From Lachnospiraceae bacterium UBA1818 (GTDB taxonomy: Bacteria > Bacillota > Clostridia > Lachnospirales > Lachnospiraceae): a stretch of 64,000 bases of DNA. The first letter of the stretch is position 1, and every line of letters starts with the position of its first letter. The notes beneath the pieces were generated by a model, which saw nothing but the letters and a program-made list of their open reading frames with translations, was not told the DNA's origin and made no database searches. The stretch spans positions 62,001-126,000 of the forward strand of contig CAJFQZ010000007.1 in assembly GCA_904419285.1 (NCBI GenBank), read 5' to 3'. This document shows, one piece after another, positions 25,634-34,238 of this stretch. The translations under genes and the position numbers were made by a program.

Positions 25634-27304
25634 ATGGAGAACGAAACTGTTTCAAAGAATTTTATCGAACAGGAAATAGATAAAGATCTTGCGGAAGGAG
25701 TCTATGATCATGTGTGCACCCGTTTTCCGCCGGAGCCGAACGGCTACCTTCATATCGGACATGCAAAATCCATTCTTTTGAACTATGGTCTTGCGCAGGA
25801 GTACGGCGGGACGTTCCATATGAGATTCGATGATACGAACCCGACAAAAGAGAAGACGGAATTTGTGGATTCCATCATGGAGGATATTAAATGGCTGGGT
25901 GCAGACTGGGGAGATCACCTGTACTTTGCTTCTGATTACTTTGACCAGATGTATGAGTGCGCGGTAAAGCTGATCAAAAAAGGAAAAGCCTTTGTCTGTG
26001 ATCTCTCACCGGAGGAGATGAGAGAGTACCGGGGCACGCTCAAGGAACCTGGAAAAGAGAGTCCGTACCGGAACCGTTCAGTGGAAGAGAATCTGAGACT
26101 GTTCGAGGAGATGAAGGCAGGAAAATACAAAGACGGAGAAAAAGTTCTCCGTGCGAAGATTGATATGGCTTCCCCGAACATCAATATGAGAGACCCGATC
26201 ATCTACCGTGTGGCACATATGTCACACCACAATACAGGGGACAAATGGTGCATTTATCCGATGTATGATTTTGCACATCCGATCGAGGATGCGATCGAAG
26301 GGATCACACACTCTATCTGTACTCTGGAATTTGAGGATCACAGACCGCTGTACGACTGGGTCGTGAGAGAATGTGAGTTTGAGAATCCGCCGAGACAGAT
26401 TGAATTCGCAAAGCTGTATCTGACCAACGTTGTGACTGGAAAGCGTTATATCAAGAAGCTGGTGGAAGAGAAGGTCGTGGACGGCTGGGACGATCCGAGG
26501 CTGGTATCCATCGCGGCGCTCAGGAGAAGAGGGTTTACACCAGAGTCGATCAAGATGTTCATTGACATGTGCGGTGTCTCCAAGAGCCAGAGCTCTGTGG
26601 ATTATGCGATGCTGGAGTACTGCATCAGAGAGGATCTGAAGATGAAGCGCTCCCGTATGATGGCGGTGCTGGATCCGATCAAGCTGGTGATCGATAACTA
26701 TCCGGAGGGTGAGACAGAATATCTCGATGTAGCCAACAATCTCGAGAACGAAGAACTTGGCTTCCGCAAGGTGCCGTTCTGCCGGGAACTCTATATTGAG
26801 AGAGAGGACTTCATGGAAGAGCCTCCGAAGAAATATTTCCGTCTTTTCCCGGGAAATGAAGTGCGTCTGATGCACGCATATTTCGTGAAATGTGTAAGCT
26901 TCGTCAAAGATGAGGACGGAAAAGTGACGGAAGTCCACTGTACTTATGATCCGGAGACGAAAGCCGGAAGCGGTTTCACGGGAAGAAAAGTAAAGGGAAC
27001 GATCCACTGGGTTCCTGCTCCGTATGCGCAGAAGGCGGAAGTCAGACTGTATGAGAATCTTATCGATGAGGAGAAGGGCGTGTATAATAAGGAGGATGGT
27101 TCTCTGAACCTGAACCCGAATTCTCTTAAGGTGATCAAGGATGCGTATGTTGAGCCGAGCTTTGAAGGAGCACAGCCCTATGACAGCTTCCAGTTTGTGA
27201 GAAACGGCTATTACTGTATTGACGCAAAGGATTCTTCTCCGGAGCACCTGGTGTTCAACAGGATCGTATCGCTGAAGAGTTCGTTTAAACTTCCTAAAAA
27301 ATAG
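25634..27304 (+). CDS. glnS: Glutaminyl-tRNA synthetase
   Basis: A class I synthetase of the GlnRS type, 556 residues. The HIGH motif is exact (HIGH, residues 40-43, within [15 protein letters not shown]), and the anticodon-binding beta-barrel half begins after residue 340. The KMSKS-like lysine lies in [10 protein letters not shown]. The start at 25634 follows GAGGAGGAA; the upstream ATG at 25616 lies before that site. Many Firmicutes lack GlnRS and amidate Glu-tRNA-Gln instead, so its presence separates this lineage from Bacillus. Confidence 0.93.
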   Translation: MENETVSKNFIEQEIDKDLAEGVYDHVCTRFPPEPNGYLHIGHAKSILLNYGLAQEYGGTFHMRFDDTNPTKEKTEFVDSIMEDIKWLGADWGDHLYFASDYFDQMYECAVKLIKKGKAFVCDLSPEEMREYRGTLKEPGKESPYRNRSVEENLRLFEEMKAGKYKDGEKVLRAKIDMASPNINMRDPIIYRVAHMSHHNTGDKWCIYPMYDFAHPIEDAIEGITHSICTLEFEDHRPLYDWVVRECEFENPPRQIEFAKLYLTNVVTGKRYIKKLVEEKVVDGWDDPRLVSIAALRRRGFTPESIKMFIDMCGVSKSQSSVDYAMLEYCIREDLKMKRSRMMAVLDPIKLVIDNYPEGETEYLDVANNLENEELGFRKVPFCRELYIEREDFMEEPPKKYFRLFPGNEVRLMHAYFVKCVSFVKDEDGKVTEVHCTYDPETKAGSGFTGRKVKGTIHWVPAPYAQKAEVRLYENLIDEEKGVYNKEDGSLNLNPNSLKVIKDAYVEPSFEGAQPYDSFQFVRNGYYCIDAKDSSPEHLVFNRIVSLKSSFKLPKK

Positions 27305-27317
27305 AAAAGAAGACAGG

Positions 27318-27345
27318 TTCCTCTGATGTCAGAGGAATTTGTTTT
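27318..27345 (+). terminator. Terminator after glnS
   Basis: A palindrome TTCCTCTGA-TG-TCAGAGGAA followed by TTTGTTTT. Confidence 0.75.
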
Positions 27346-27381
27346 GATCAGACTGGACTGGTTGAAAAAGGAGAAAATGCC

Positions 27382-28782
27382 ATGTATGAACTGACCATCA
27401 GCCTTCGGCCCAAGTCCGGGACTCCTCTCTATGAACAGATCTATGATCATATCAAGGGAGAGATTCAGGACGGCCATATCAAAAGCGGTGAGAAGCTTCC
27501 GTCCACGCGTGCTCTCTGCCGGCATCTCGAGGTGAGCAGGAGCACAGTAGAGCTGGCATATGAACAGCTTCTCTCGGAGGGGTATGTAGAGGCAGAGCCC
27601 TGCAGAGGGTATTTCGTATCCCAGATCGAGGGCCTTTATCACTTTGAGAGACAGGAGAGGAAACGGCCGGAAGGAAAGCAGGAGCCGGAGAAGTCTTATC
27701 TGTATGATTTCACTCCGAACGGAGTAGATCTGAAGAGCTTTCCTTACAATGCATGGAGAAAGCTTTCAAGAGAGTGTCTTACCGATGACCGGGCTGAACT
27801 GTTCCGCCTGGGAAATCCCCAGGGAGAATACGGCCTGAGAAATGCGATCTGCAGTTATCTTCATCAGGCGAGAGGAGTCAACTGCCGCCCGGAGCAGGTC
27901 ATCGTCGGAGCGGGCAGTGATTATCTCCTTATGCTCCTGATCATGATCATCGGAAGCCGGCACCGTGTCGCACTTGAGAATCCGACGTACCGTCAGGCTT
28001 ACAGGATTTTCGAAAATCTCTCCTGTGAGGTGTGTACCGTGGATATGGACAGCAGGGGCATGCAGGTGGACAGACTCAGAGAATCCGGTGCGGATATTGC
28101 ATTTGTCATGCCATCCCATCAGTATCCGCTGGGGATCGTCATGCCGATCCGGCGAAGGATGGAGCTTCTGAAGTGGGCGGATGAGGAACCGGGGCGCTAT
28201 ATCATAGAAGATGATTATGACAGTGAGTTCCGCTATAAGGGGAAGCCGATCCCTGCGCTGCAGGGATATGACAGCCGCGGCAGAGTGATCTATACAGGAA
28301 CTTTTTCTAAATCCATAGCGCCGGCGATCCGAATGAGCTACATTGTTCTTCCTCCGGAGATCCTCTCTCTGTATCAGGAGAGATGCAGTTTTCTCAGTTC
28401 GACGGTTTCCAGAGTGGATCAGCTTATTCTGCAGAAGTTTATTGAGGATGGCTATTACGAGCGGCACCTGAATAAGACGAGGGCTTTGTATAAGAGCAGA
28501 CACGACACGCTGCTGGGATGTCTGCGGGAGATGAAAGGAGACTTCAAAATTTCCGGAGAAAATGCAGGAGTTCATCTTCTGCTTCATTTTCCGGGGAGTG
28601 TTCCGGAGCGTGAGATGATCGAACGGGCAGCGGATAAGGGGGTAAAGGTGTACGGCCTCTCTGAATATTGTGTGGAGACGGGGAAGGAAAACGACGAGAC
28701 AGTGATCCTTCTCGGATATGCCAATATGGGAGAAGAGAAGATTTGTGAGGCTGTGAAACTCCTGGAAGAAGCATGGATGTGA
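27382..28782 (+). CDS. MocR-type regulator (GntR helix-turn-helix plus aminotransferase-like domain)
   Basis: A 466-residue fusion. Residues about 1-75 are a GntR winged helix with the typical KLPSTRALCRHLEVSRSTVE, and the rest is a fold-type I aminotransferase-like domain. The PLP lysine is Lys310 in TGTFSKSIAP. Such proteins usually sense PLP or amino-acid adducts and control neighbouring genes, for example pdxST in PdxR. No vitamin B6 genes flank it here, so the target is unknown. AAAAGGAG precedes the start. A shared terminator lies beyond its stop, against the convergent small gene. Confidence 0.88.
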   Translation: MYELTISLRPKSGTPLYEQIYDHIKGEIQDGHIKSGEKLPSTRALCRHLEVSRSTVELAYEQLLSEGYVEAEPCRGYFVSQIEGLYHFERQERKRPEGKQEPEKSYLYDFTPNGVDLKSFPYNAWRKLSRECLTDDRAELFRLGNPQGEYGLRNAICSYLHQARGVNCRPEQVIVGAGSDYLLMLLIMIIGSRHRVALENPTYRQAYRIFENLSCEVCTVDMDSRGMQVDRLRESGADIAFVMPSHQYPLGIVMPIRRRMELLKWADEEPGRYIIEDDYDSEFRYKGKPIPALQGYDSRGRVIYTGTFSKSIAPAIRMSYIVLPPEILSLYQERCSFLSSTVSRVDQLILQKFIEDGYYERHLNKTRALYKSRHDTLLGCLREMKGDFKISGENAGVHLLLHFPGSVPEREMIERAADKGVKVYGLSEYCVETGKENDETVILLGYANMGEEKICEAVKLLEEAWM

Positions 28783-28812
28783 AAAAGGGGAACGCGTTCT
28801 GCGTTCCCCTGA
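28781..28812. terminator. Bidirectional terminator between the MocR gene and a convergent small gene
   Basis: A 10-bp stem AGGGGAACGC with GCGTTCCCCT. On the minus strand it is followed by TTTTTC and is a textbook terminator; on the plus strand the downstream run is weaker (GACATTTTCT). Confidence 0.8.
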
Positions 28813-28828
28813 CATTTTCTGTGCAGCC

Positions 28829-29095
28829 CTATTCTTCTGTGTCAGTCTCACCTGCTGCCGCACCAGGCGTTTTGTCCTCCGTGCTGTCAGCATCCCTGTT
28901 GAGAGATACATATTCTCTCTCGGAAGCCGGCTTCAAATCCACGTCCAGGTCAAAATCTTCGTCCTCTGTAAAATCAGGATCATCTTCGATCGTCTCTCTG
29001 TCGGCATTTTTGTAGAAATAAGCGATCACAAGAGCGATCGCGGCGCCTGCGGCGGCGAAAAGAGAGAACCATTTCAGGAATTTCTTCAAAGCCAA
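28829..29095 (-). CDS. Unknown small membrane protein with acidic tail
   Basis: No family recognised. The 88-residue product has one N-terminal membrane helix (about residues 9-27, FSLFAAAGAAIALVIAYFY) and a 55-residue tail rich in Asp and Glu, probably outside or in the cytoplasm and unstructured. It appears to start at TTG, with AAAGGAG only three to four bases upstream, which is close; the exact start is therefore uncertain. It has its own promoter and a clear terminator, which supports it being real. Confidence 0.65.
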   Translation of the reverse strand: MALKKFLKWFSLFAAAGAAIALVIAYFYKNADRETIEDDPDFTEDEDFDLDVDLKPASEREYVSLNRDADSTEDKTPGAAAGETDTEE

Positions 29096-29160
29096 TGTCT
29101 CCTTTCTTTAAGATGACGGTCCTCCGATATAGAAAAGAGGATAACCTTAATTTGATTTTA

Positions 29161-29189
29161 ATTGTAATACTTTTTACCTTTAAATACAA
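29161..29189 (-). promoter_or_regulatory. Promoter of the small acidic membrane protein gene
   Basis: On the minus strand, TTGTAT and TACAAT are spaced 17 bases apart, about 65 bases before the start. Confidence 0.7.
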
Positions 29190-29243
29190 TACCCAAAGGC
29201 AATATGAAAAATTAACAAAGTGAGAGGAAATAAGAAATAATAT

Positions 29244-29272
29244 TTTACATAACCGGGAAATTATAGTATAAT
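29244..29272 (+). promoter_or_regulatory. Promoter of purA with a GC-rich leader
   Basis: TTTACA and TATAAT are spaced 17 bases apart. The leader (about 29279-29364) has a GC-rich stretch in which GCGGC at 29289 can pair with GCCGC at 29307, or GCGGCG with CGCCGC at 29319. Confidence 0.75.
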
Positions 29273-29364
29273 TCATAAGGCGGTGATCGCGGCGGGAATT
29301 TAATCTGCCGCTGCAGGGCGCCGCCGGCGAATATTGACAAGCATGATCTGCAGGAGGGTTTGAA

Positions 29365-30648
29365 ATGGTAAAAGCAGTAGTTGGTGCAAACTGGGGCGAT
29401 GAAGGAAAGGGCAAGATCACGGATATGCTGGCAAAAGAATCCGATATCATCGTGCGCTTTCAGGGCGGTGCGAACGCCGGCCATACGATCGTGAACGATT
29501 ATGGCAAATTTGCGCTGCATACATTGCCGTCCGGAGTGTTCTATAACCATACGACCAGCATAATAGGAAATGGCGTCGCACTGGATATTCCGGTTCTGAT
29601 CAAGGAGATTCAGTCTATCGTGGACAAAGGAGTTCCGACTCCGAAGATACTGGTGTCCGACAGAGCACAGATGGTGATGTCATATCATAAAAATTTTGAC
29701 GCTTATGAGGAAGAGAGACTCGGGGGAAAATCTTTCGGTTCCACAAAATCCGGAATCGCTCCGTTCTATTCTGACAAATATGCAAAGATCGGATTCCAGG
29801 TGAGCGAGCTTTTCGACGAAGAGCTGCTCAGGGAAAAGGTTGTCCGCATCGCAGAGCAGAAAAATGTGCTGCTTGAGCACCTTTATCACAAACCGCTGAT
29901 CAATCCTGATGAATTATATGAAGAACTGATCGGTTATAAGAAAATGATCGAGCCGTATGTATGCAATGTATCTCTCTATTTACATAATGCTCTGAAGGAA
30001 GGAAAGAATGTCCTTCTTGAAGGACAGTTGGGTTCACTGAAGGATCCGGATCATGGAATCTATCCGATGGTGACATCGTCTTCCACACTGGCTGCCTATG
30101 GAGCGATCGGAGCAGGAATTCCGCCTTATGAGATCAAACAGATCATCACAGTCTGCAAGGCATACTCCAGTGCTGTCGGAGCCGGAGCGTTTGTGAGCGA
30201 GATCTTTGGCGATGAAGCGGACGAGCTGAGAAAGCGCGGCGGCGACGGCGGAGAATACGGCGCTACAACAGGACGCCCGAGACGTATGGGCTGGTTCGAC
30301 TGTGTCGCATCAAAATACGGATGCCGGATGCAGGGAACGACAGATGTGGCGTTTACGGTTCTCGATGTACTGGGATATCTGGATGAGATCCCGGTATGTG
30401 TGGGCTATGAGATCAACGGAGAGGTCACCACGGAGTTCCCGGTGACACATCTTCTCGAGAAGGCAAAACCGGTGTTCAAAAAGCTGCCGGGATGGAAAAC
30501 AGATATCCGCGGCATCAAGAAATATGAGGAGCTTCCTGAGAACTGCCGGAAATATATTGAGTTTATTGAGGAGCAGATCGGCTACCCGATCACACTGATC
30601 AGCAACGGACCGGGAAGAAATGATATTATCTTCCGCAATTTCAAATAA
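29365..30648 (+). CDS. purA: Adenylosuccinate synthetase
   Basis: Joins IMP and aspartate with GTP in the first step from IMP to AMP. The P-loop-like GDEGKGK (residues 11-17) and the catalytic Asp12 and His40 (GGANAGHT) are present, along with the IMP-binding GIAPFYSDKYAK and TGRPRRMGWFD stretches. The 427-residue length is normal. It is monocistronic, with its own promoter, a 90-base structured leader, AGGAGGG ribosome site and terminator. Confidence 0.95.
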   Translation: MVKAVVGANWGDEGKGKITDMLAKESDIIVRFQGGANAGHTIVNDYGKFALHTLPSGVFYNHTTSIIGNGVALDIPVLIKEIQSIVDKGVPTPKILVSDRAQMVMSYHKNFDAYEEERLGGKSFGSTKSGIAPFYSDKYAKIGFQVSELFDEELLREKVVRIAEQKNVLLEHLYHKPLINPDELYEELIGYKKMIEPYVCNVSLYLHNALKEGKNVLLEGQLGSLKDPDHGIYPMVTSSSTLAAYGAIGAGIPPYEIKQIITVCKAYSSAVGAGAFVSEIFGDEADELRKRGGDGGEYGATTGRPRRMGWFDCVASKYGCRMQGTTDVAFTVLDVLGYLDEIPVCVGYEINGEVTTEFPVTHLLEKAKPVFKKLPGWKTDIRGIKKYEELPENCRKYIEFIEEQIGYPITLISNGPGRNDIIFRNFK

Positions 30649-30672
30649 GAAGAACAAGAAAACGCATGATGT

Positions 30673-30730
30673 AGACCGCAGAGCAGTCTTTCACAAAGGA
30701 GTGAAGGCCTGTCCTGCGGTCTTTGTTTTC
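30673..30730 (+). terminator. Terminator after purA
   Basis: An outer stem AGACCGCAG with CTGCGGTCT plus an inner CTTTCAC/GTGAAGG hairpin, followed by TTGTTTTC. Confidence 0.8.
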
Positions 30731-30856
30731 TCATCAAGATTTAATAAAATCCAAACAAGATCTTCATAATACATGATTATAATAAAAACATAGTCATATT
30801 TCCGGGAGAAAAGAAATATAATATAAAGCTGAGATTTGATGAAAAGGAGGTATTTT

Positions 30857-31015
30857 ATGCGTCAGAGCTTTAAAGGGGAAACAAGGGACATAATTACGAT
30901 GGAAGAATACCTGAAAAAGAGACAAGCGATGAGGAAACGCAGGCCAGGAGGAAAGGCGGACGCGGAGGAAAGACTGGCGGCCGCCCTGAAACTGGCTGAA
31001 ATACTATGCGTCTGA
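30857..31015 (+). CDS. Unknown 52-residue basic protein
   Basis: A short reading frame with a very strong ribosome site (AAAAGGAGG, 6 bases before the ATG). The product begins MRQSFKGETRDIITMEEY and ends LAAALKLAEILCV; a basic central patch (KKRQAMRKRRPGGK) lies between an acidic start and a helical end. No family recognised. Its last 12 bases overlap the end of the convergent membrane protein gene on the other strand. The ribosome site and codon use make it a likely real small protein. Confidence 0.55.
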   Translation: MRQSFKGETRDIITMEEYLKKRQAMRKRRPGGKADAEERLAAALKLAEILCV

Positions 31016-31231
31016 ATGGTCATCCTCATCCTGTCTGCGCTCTTTCAGCAGACGGGCGATCATGATATAGGCGTAGAGAAGAACCGGCACAAGAATCGTT
31101 GCAGCGACGGATGCGCGGAACATGCCGCCGGCAGCCGGTGAATCCATAAGTGCGAACACGAGAGTGCTGACATAAAGCGCAGCGAGAAGGATGACTCCGA
31201 TGAGGGCCAGTATACGTTTCAGTTTTTTCAT
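31004..31231 (-). CDS. Unknown small two-helix membrane protein
   Basis: A 75-residue protein that starts MKKLKRILALIGVILLAALY. Two hydrophobic helices (about 6-27 and 38-60) are joined by a short loop, and the tail is strongly charged. The start at 31231 has AAAGG upstream; a longer reading from 31267 has no such site. Similar small proteins are common in Lachnospiraceae, but I know no function. It converges on the 52-residue gene, with a 12-base overlap at the 3' ends. Confidence 0.7.
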   Translation of the reverse strand: MKKLKRILALIGVILLAALYVSTLVFALMDSPAAGGMFRASVAATILVPVLLYAYIMIARLLKERRQDEDDHSDA

Positions 31232-31313
31232 AATAATCCTTTCTTTATTATCTTTTTTTGAGTTCATACTGTGGGGGACAGGCCCCGGGCACTTCGCTCA
31301 GAGGGCTTGTGTC

Positions 31314-31398
31314 CATATAACGTATCAGCTCAGCCATGCGGCTTGGATCCGCTGTTCTGCATATCATTCACCGCATGGCTGAACTGCTGTCATATAAC
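31314..31398. repeat. Palindromic element flanked by 8-bp direct repeats
   Basis: CATATAAC occurs at 31314-31321 and again at 31391-31398. Between them lies a 69-base stretch with 12-bp inverted arms TCAGCCATGCGG (31330-31341) and CCGCATGGCTGA (31371-31382), plus outer CAGC/GCTG pairing. No reading frame and no T run follows, so a terminator is unlikely. The arrangement resembles a tiny non-autonomous insertion, but no second copy is seen in the window. Confidence 0.45.
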
Positions 31399-31419
31399 AC
31401 AGTATACCGAAAATAATTG

Positions 31420-31448
31420 TTTACGGCAAACAGAATTTGGTATATAAT
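31420..31448 (+). promoter_or_regulatory. Promoter of the SEC-C gene cluster
   Basis: TTTACG and TATAAT are spaced 17 bases apart, about 75 bases before the start at 31523. Confidence 0.7.
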
Positions 31449-31522
31449 TAAGTTCGCGATTGAAATACGGACTGTCTGCAGGGCGGACGGTTACAATTTG
31501 GGAAAAAGGAGCAGTATATACC

Positions 31523-32038
31523 ATGAGTGAAAAATGTTTATTAGACCAGTGGCGCGATATGGCGTATGACAGAAGCCTTTCAAAGGATCAGCTGGAAAAG
31601 TTCTGGGGAACATATTTTAATATTGAGAAAGGAATCTATGAGCAGCTGCTTGACAATCCGGATGAAGAGGTCCGCGGAACGGTAAAGGAACTGGCCGAGA
31701 AGTATGGACAGAATGTCATGACGATGGTCGGCTTCCTGGATGGGATCAACGACAGCCTTAAGGTGCCGAATCCGATCGAGACGATGACAGAGGATACAAT
31801 GGTCTCACTTGCCTTTGACAAAGAATTGCTGTACAAGAATATGGTGGACGCCAAGGCGGACTGGCTGTATGAGCTGCCGCAGTGGGAGAAGATCTTTGAC
31901 GAGGAGACAAGAAAACGTCTGTACCGCGAGCAGAAGCAGTCCGGAACAGTCCGCAAGCCGAAGAAGATCGGAAGAAATGATCCGTGTCCTTGCGGAAGCG
32001 GCAAAAAATATAAGAAGTGCTGCGGAAGAAACGCATAA
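31523..32038 (+). CDS. SEC-C motif protein
   Basis: A 171-residue protein whose C-terminus carries a complete SEC-C zinc motif, [17 protein letters not shown] (Cys-x-Cys, then eight residues, then Cys-Cys), the same small domain found at the end of SecA. The N-terminal 145 residues are helical and acidic and match no family that I can name. The start at 31523 has AAAGGAG upstream. Three genes follow within 5 bases of one another (this one, the DUF218 gene and the DUF1540 gene), which suggests one transcript. Confidence 0.8.
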   Translation: MSEKCLLDQWRDMAYDRSLSKDQLEKFWGTYFNIEKGIYEQLLDNPDEEVRGTVKELAEKYGQNVMTMVGFLDGINDSLKVPNPIETMTEDTMVSLAFDKELLYKNMVDAKADWLYELPQWEKIFDEETRKRLYREQKQSGTVRKPKKIGRNDPCPCGSGKKYKKCCGRNA

Positions 32039-32041
32039 CAG

Positions 32042-32815
32042 ATGAGATATTATTTTTTGATCATCGGGATCTTATGCATCCTGTATTATCTGCTGCTGTG
32101 CCTGTATTCACGGCGCACGAACTCAACATTTGCGCGATTCTGGCTCGCAGCGGGCGGCGTACATCTGATACTCGGATGTGCGCCTCTTTCTGTATCGGCG
32201 TACCGCCTGCTGGGATGTGCCGCGGCACTCCTCTGGATCCTCTTCCTCTCTGTTGAGATAAGGATTGTCAGCGCAATGAAAAAGCGGTGCCGCAGGCAGG
32301 TGGACTACGTTCTGATCCTCGGTGCCCAGGTGAGAGGGACCTGGATCACAGATTCCCTGAAGAGACGGCTTGATGCTGCACTGGACTATCTGAGCCGGTT
32401 TCCGGATGCAGAGGTGATCGTTTCCGGAGGCCGGGGGAGCGGAGAGGATATTTCGGAGGCGGATGCAATGGCGTTTTATCTTATGGACAGAGGTGTTGAA
32501 GAGTCGAAGATCATAAAAGAGGACAGATCCACATCCACCAGAGAAAATCTGCGGTTCAGCAGAAGATTCCTTGATGCGCAGAAGGACAGTGCGGCGGTCG
32601 TGACGAATGATTTCCATATTTACAGAGCCCTGCTGACTGCCAGGAGAGAAGGATATGTGAATGTCTATGCAGTTCCCGCTTCATCCAATCCTGTGTTTCA
32701 GATCAACTATCTGGTCAGAGAATTCTTCGCTGTGGCTGCAATGTATCTGCCGGGGAGAATAAAAGTGCAGAGGGATGGACATAATGATACTGATTCTGCA
32801 AAAAAGAGGAGGTAA
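32042..32815 (+). CDS. YdcF/ElyC-family (DUF218) membrane protein
   Basis: A 257-residue protein with three hydrophobic helices in the first 75 residues, then a DUF218 domain. The family signature is visible: DYVLILGAQVRG, then VIVSGGRGSGEDISEADAM, and a STSTRENLRFS motif. Members of this group, such as ElyC and SanA in enteric bacteria, affect envelope synthesis or vancomycin sensitivity, but the reaction is unknown. It starts 3 bases after the SEC-C gene. Confidence 0.85.
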   Translation: MRYYFLIIGILCILYYLLLCLYSRRTNSTFARFWLAAGGVHLILGCAPLSVSAYRLLGCAAALLWILFLSVEIRIVSAMKKRCRRQVDYVLILGAQVRGTWITDSLKRRLDAALDYLSRFPDAEVIVSGGRGSGEDISEADAMAFYLMDRGVEESKIIKEDRSTSTRENLRFSRRFLDAQKDSAAVVTNDFHIYRALLTARREGYVNVYAVPASSNPVFQINYLVREFFAVAAMYLPGRIKVQRDGHNDTDSAKKRR

Positions 32816-32819
32816 AATT

Positions 32820-33149
32820 ATGCCGGAATTAAAATGTACTGTACAGACATGTGTACACAACAATCAGTTTCTCTGTGATCTTGAGAAGATACAGGTGGGA
32901 GGGGACAGCGCAAAGACCGCCCAGGAGACATGCTGCGACAGCTTCCAGGAGAGAAAAGAAGGAAGCTATATGAACTATTCTGGTCAGCAGATGGCTTCAG
33001 ACTGTGCAAGTGTGGACTGCCGTGCGAAGGAATGCATGTACAATGAGAACTGCCAGTGCCATGCGGGCAGAATCAGTGTCGAGGGCGGCGACGCCCGCCA
33101 GAGCAGCGCAACGGAATGTGCTACGTTCAAGTGCTGTTCTGCAAGATAG
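32820..33149 (+). CDS. DUF1540 protein, two cysteine-rich repeats
   Basis: A 109-residue protein with 13 cysteines. Two DUF1540 modules are visible: residues about 5-42 (Cys6, 11, 19, 38, 39) and 60-106 (Cys62, 67, 72, 78, 80, 100, 105, 106), each with an I-x-V-x-GG turn before the last cysteines. The spacing suggests metal binding. DUF1540 proteins are common in spore-forming clostridia; their role is unknown. The start has AGAGGAGG upstream. A terminator follows. Confidence 0.88.
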   Translation: MPELKCTVQTCVHNNQFLCDLEKIQVGGDSAKTAQETCCDSFQERKEGSYMNYSGQQMASDCASVDCRAKECMYNENCQCHAGRISVEGGDARQSSATECATFKCCSAR

Positions 33150-33167
33150 GTGCAATATCGATGAGAA

Positions 33168-33200
33168 GAAAATCCGGGATTCATTTTCCGGATTTTCTCT
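33168..33200 (+). terminator. Terminator after the DUF1540 gene
   Basis: A 10-bp stem GAAAATCCGG with CCGGATTTTC, followed by TCTCTGTT. The metA promoter begins right after it. Confidence 0.75.
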
Positions 33201-33203
33201 CTG

Positions 33204-33233
33204 TTGACTGTTCTGTGCCCGCGGCGTTATAAT
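33204..33233 (+). promoter_or_regulatory. Promoter of metA
   Basis: TTGACT and TATAAT are spaced 18 bases apart; the short leader has no room for a SAM riboswitch. Confidence 0.75.
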
Positions 33234-33279
33234 GACACTGTCTGCATACATTTTTTGGTGAGGAAAAGGAGAAGAGAAC

Positions 33280-34200
33280 ATGCCGATTCGAGTACAGAAC
33301 GATCTGCCGGTAAAAGAGATACTGGAGCAGGAAAATATATTTGTGATGGATGAATACCGCGCGGCACACCAGGACATCCGTCCGATCAGCATCGGACTTC
33401 TGAATCTGATGCCGCTTAAGGAGGATACTGAGCTGCAGATCCTGCGGTCTCTGTCCAACACGCCGCTGCAGGTGGACGTGACTTTTGTCAGGATGACGAG
33501 CCATGTGTCGAAGAATACTTCCACCAGCCATATTTACAAATTTTATGAACCGTTTGAAAACATCAGGGACAAGAAGTTCGATGGCTTTATCATCACCGGA
33601 GCGCCCGTGGAGCAGATGCCTTTTGAGGAGGTGGACTACTGGGAGGAACTCAAGCAGATCATGGAGTGGACGAAGACGAACGTGACTTCCACCCTGCATC
33701 TTTGCTGGGGTGCCCAGGCGGGGATCTATTATCACTATGGAATCAATAAGACGGAGCTTCCGAAAAAACTCTCCGGTGTATTCAGGCATCGCGTGAGAAA
33801 CCGCAGGATACCTCTGGTCAGAGGATTTGACGATGTGTTTATGGCACCTCATTCCAGACACACAGAGGTCCCGCAGGATCTTCTTGAGGCGGATGAGAGG
33901 ATCACGATCCTGGCAGATTCACGCCAGGCAGGTGTTTTCCTGTGCATGGCTGAAAATGGCAGGCAGGTTTTTGTCATGGGACATCCCGAGTATGACCGCA
34001 TGACTCTCGATTCTGAATACAAGAGGGATATCGGAAGAGGCCTGAATCCGCAGATTCCGGAAAATTATTATCCGGACGACGATCCGGAGAATAAACCCCT
34101 GCTCACATGGCGTTCCCATGCGAATAATCTTTACACAAACTGGCTGAACTATTATGTCTATCAGGTGACACCGTACGATCTGTACGGGACGCCGTTTTAG
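33280..34200 (+). CDS. metA: Homoserine O-acetyltransferase, MetA type
   Basis: Activates homoserine for methionine synthesis. The 306-residue MetA fold (related to class I glutaminases) has the nucleophile Cys142 in HLCWGAQA and the GHPEYDR stretch for the His-Glu pair. Position 111 is Glu (TGAPVE, residues 106-111). In studied MetA proteins Glu at this site goes with acetyl-CoA, and Gly with succinyl-CoA, so this one should be an acetyltransferase. AAAAGGAG precedes the ATG. The aminotransferase gene downstream may be read from the same transcript. Confidence 0.93.
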   Translation: MPIRVQNDLPVKEILEQENIFVMDEYRAAHQDIRPISIGLLNLMPLKEDTELQILRSLSNTPLQVDVTFVRMTSHVSKNTSTSHIYKFYEPFENIRDKKFDGFIITGAPVEQMPFEEVDYWEELKQIMEWTKTNVTSTLHLCWGAQAGIYYHYGINKTELPKKLSGVFRHRVRNRRIPLVRGFDDVFMAPHSRHTEVPQDLLEADERITILADSRQAGVFLCMAENGRQVFVMGHPEYDRMTLDSEYKRDIGRGLNPQIPENYYPDDDPENKPLLTWRSHANNLYTNWLNYYVYQVTPYDLYGTPF

Positions 34201-34238
34201 GGCCAGATGGCAGAATACATAAAGAGGAGGACATTAAA

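Noticed and set aside
33234-33279. SAM riboswitch before metA
   Set aside because: Only about 40 bases lie between promoter and start; no S-box sequence is present.
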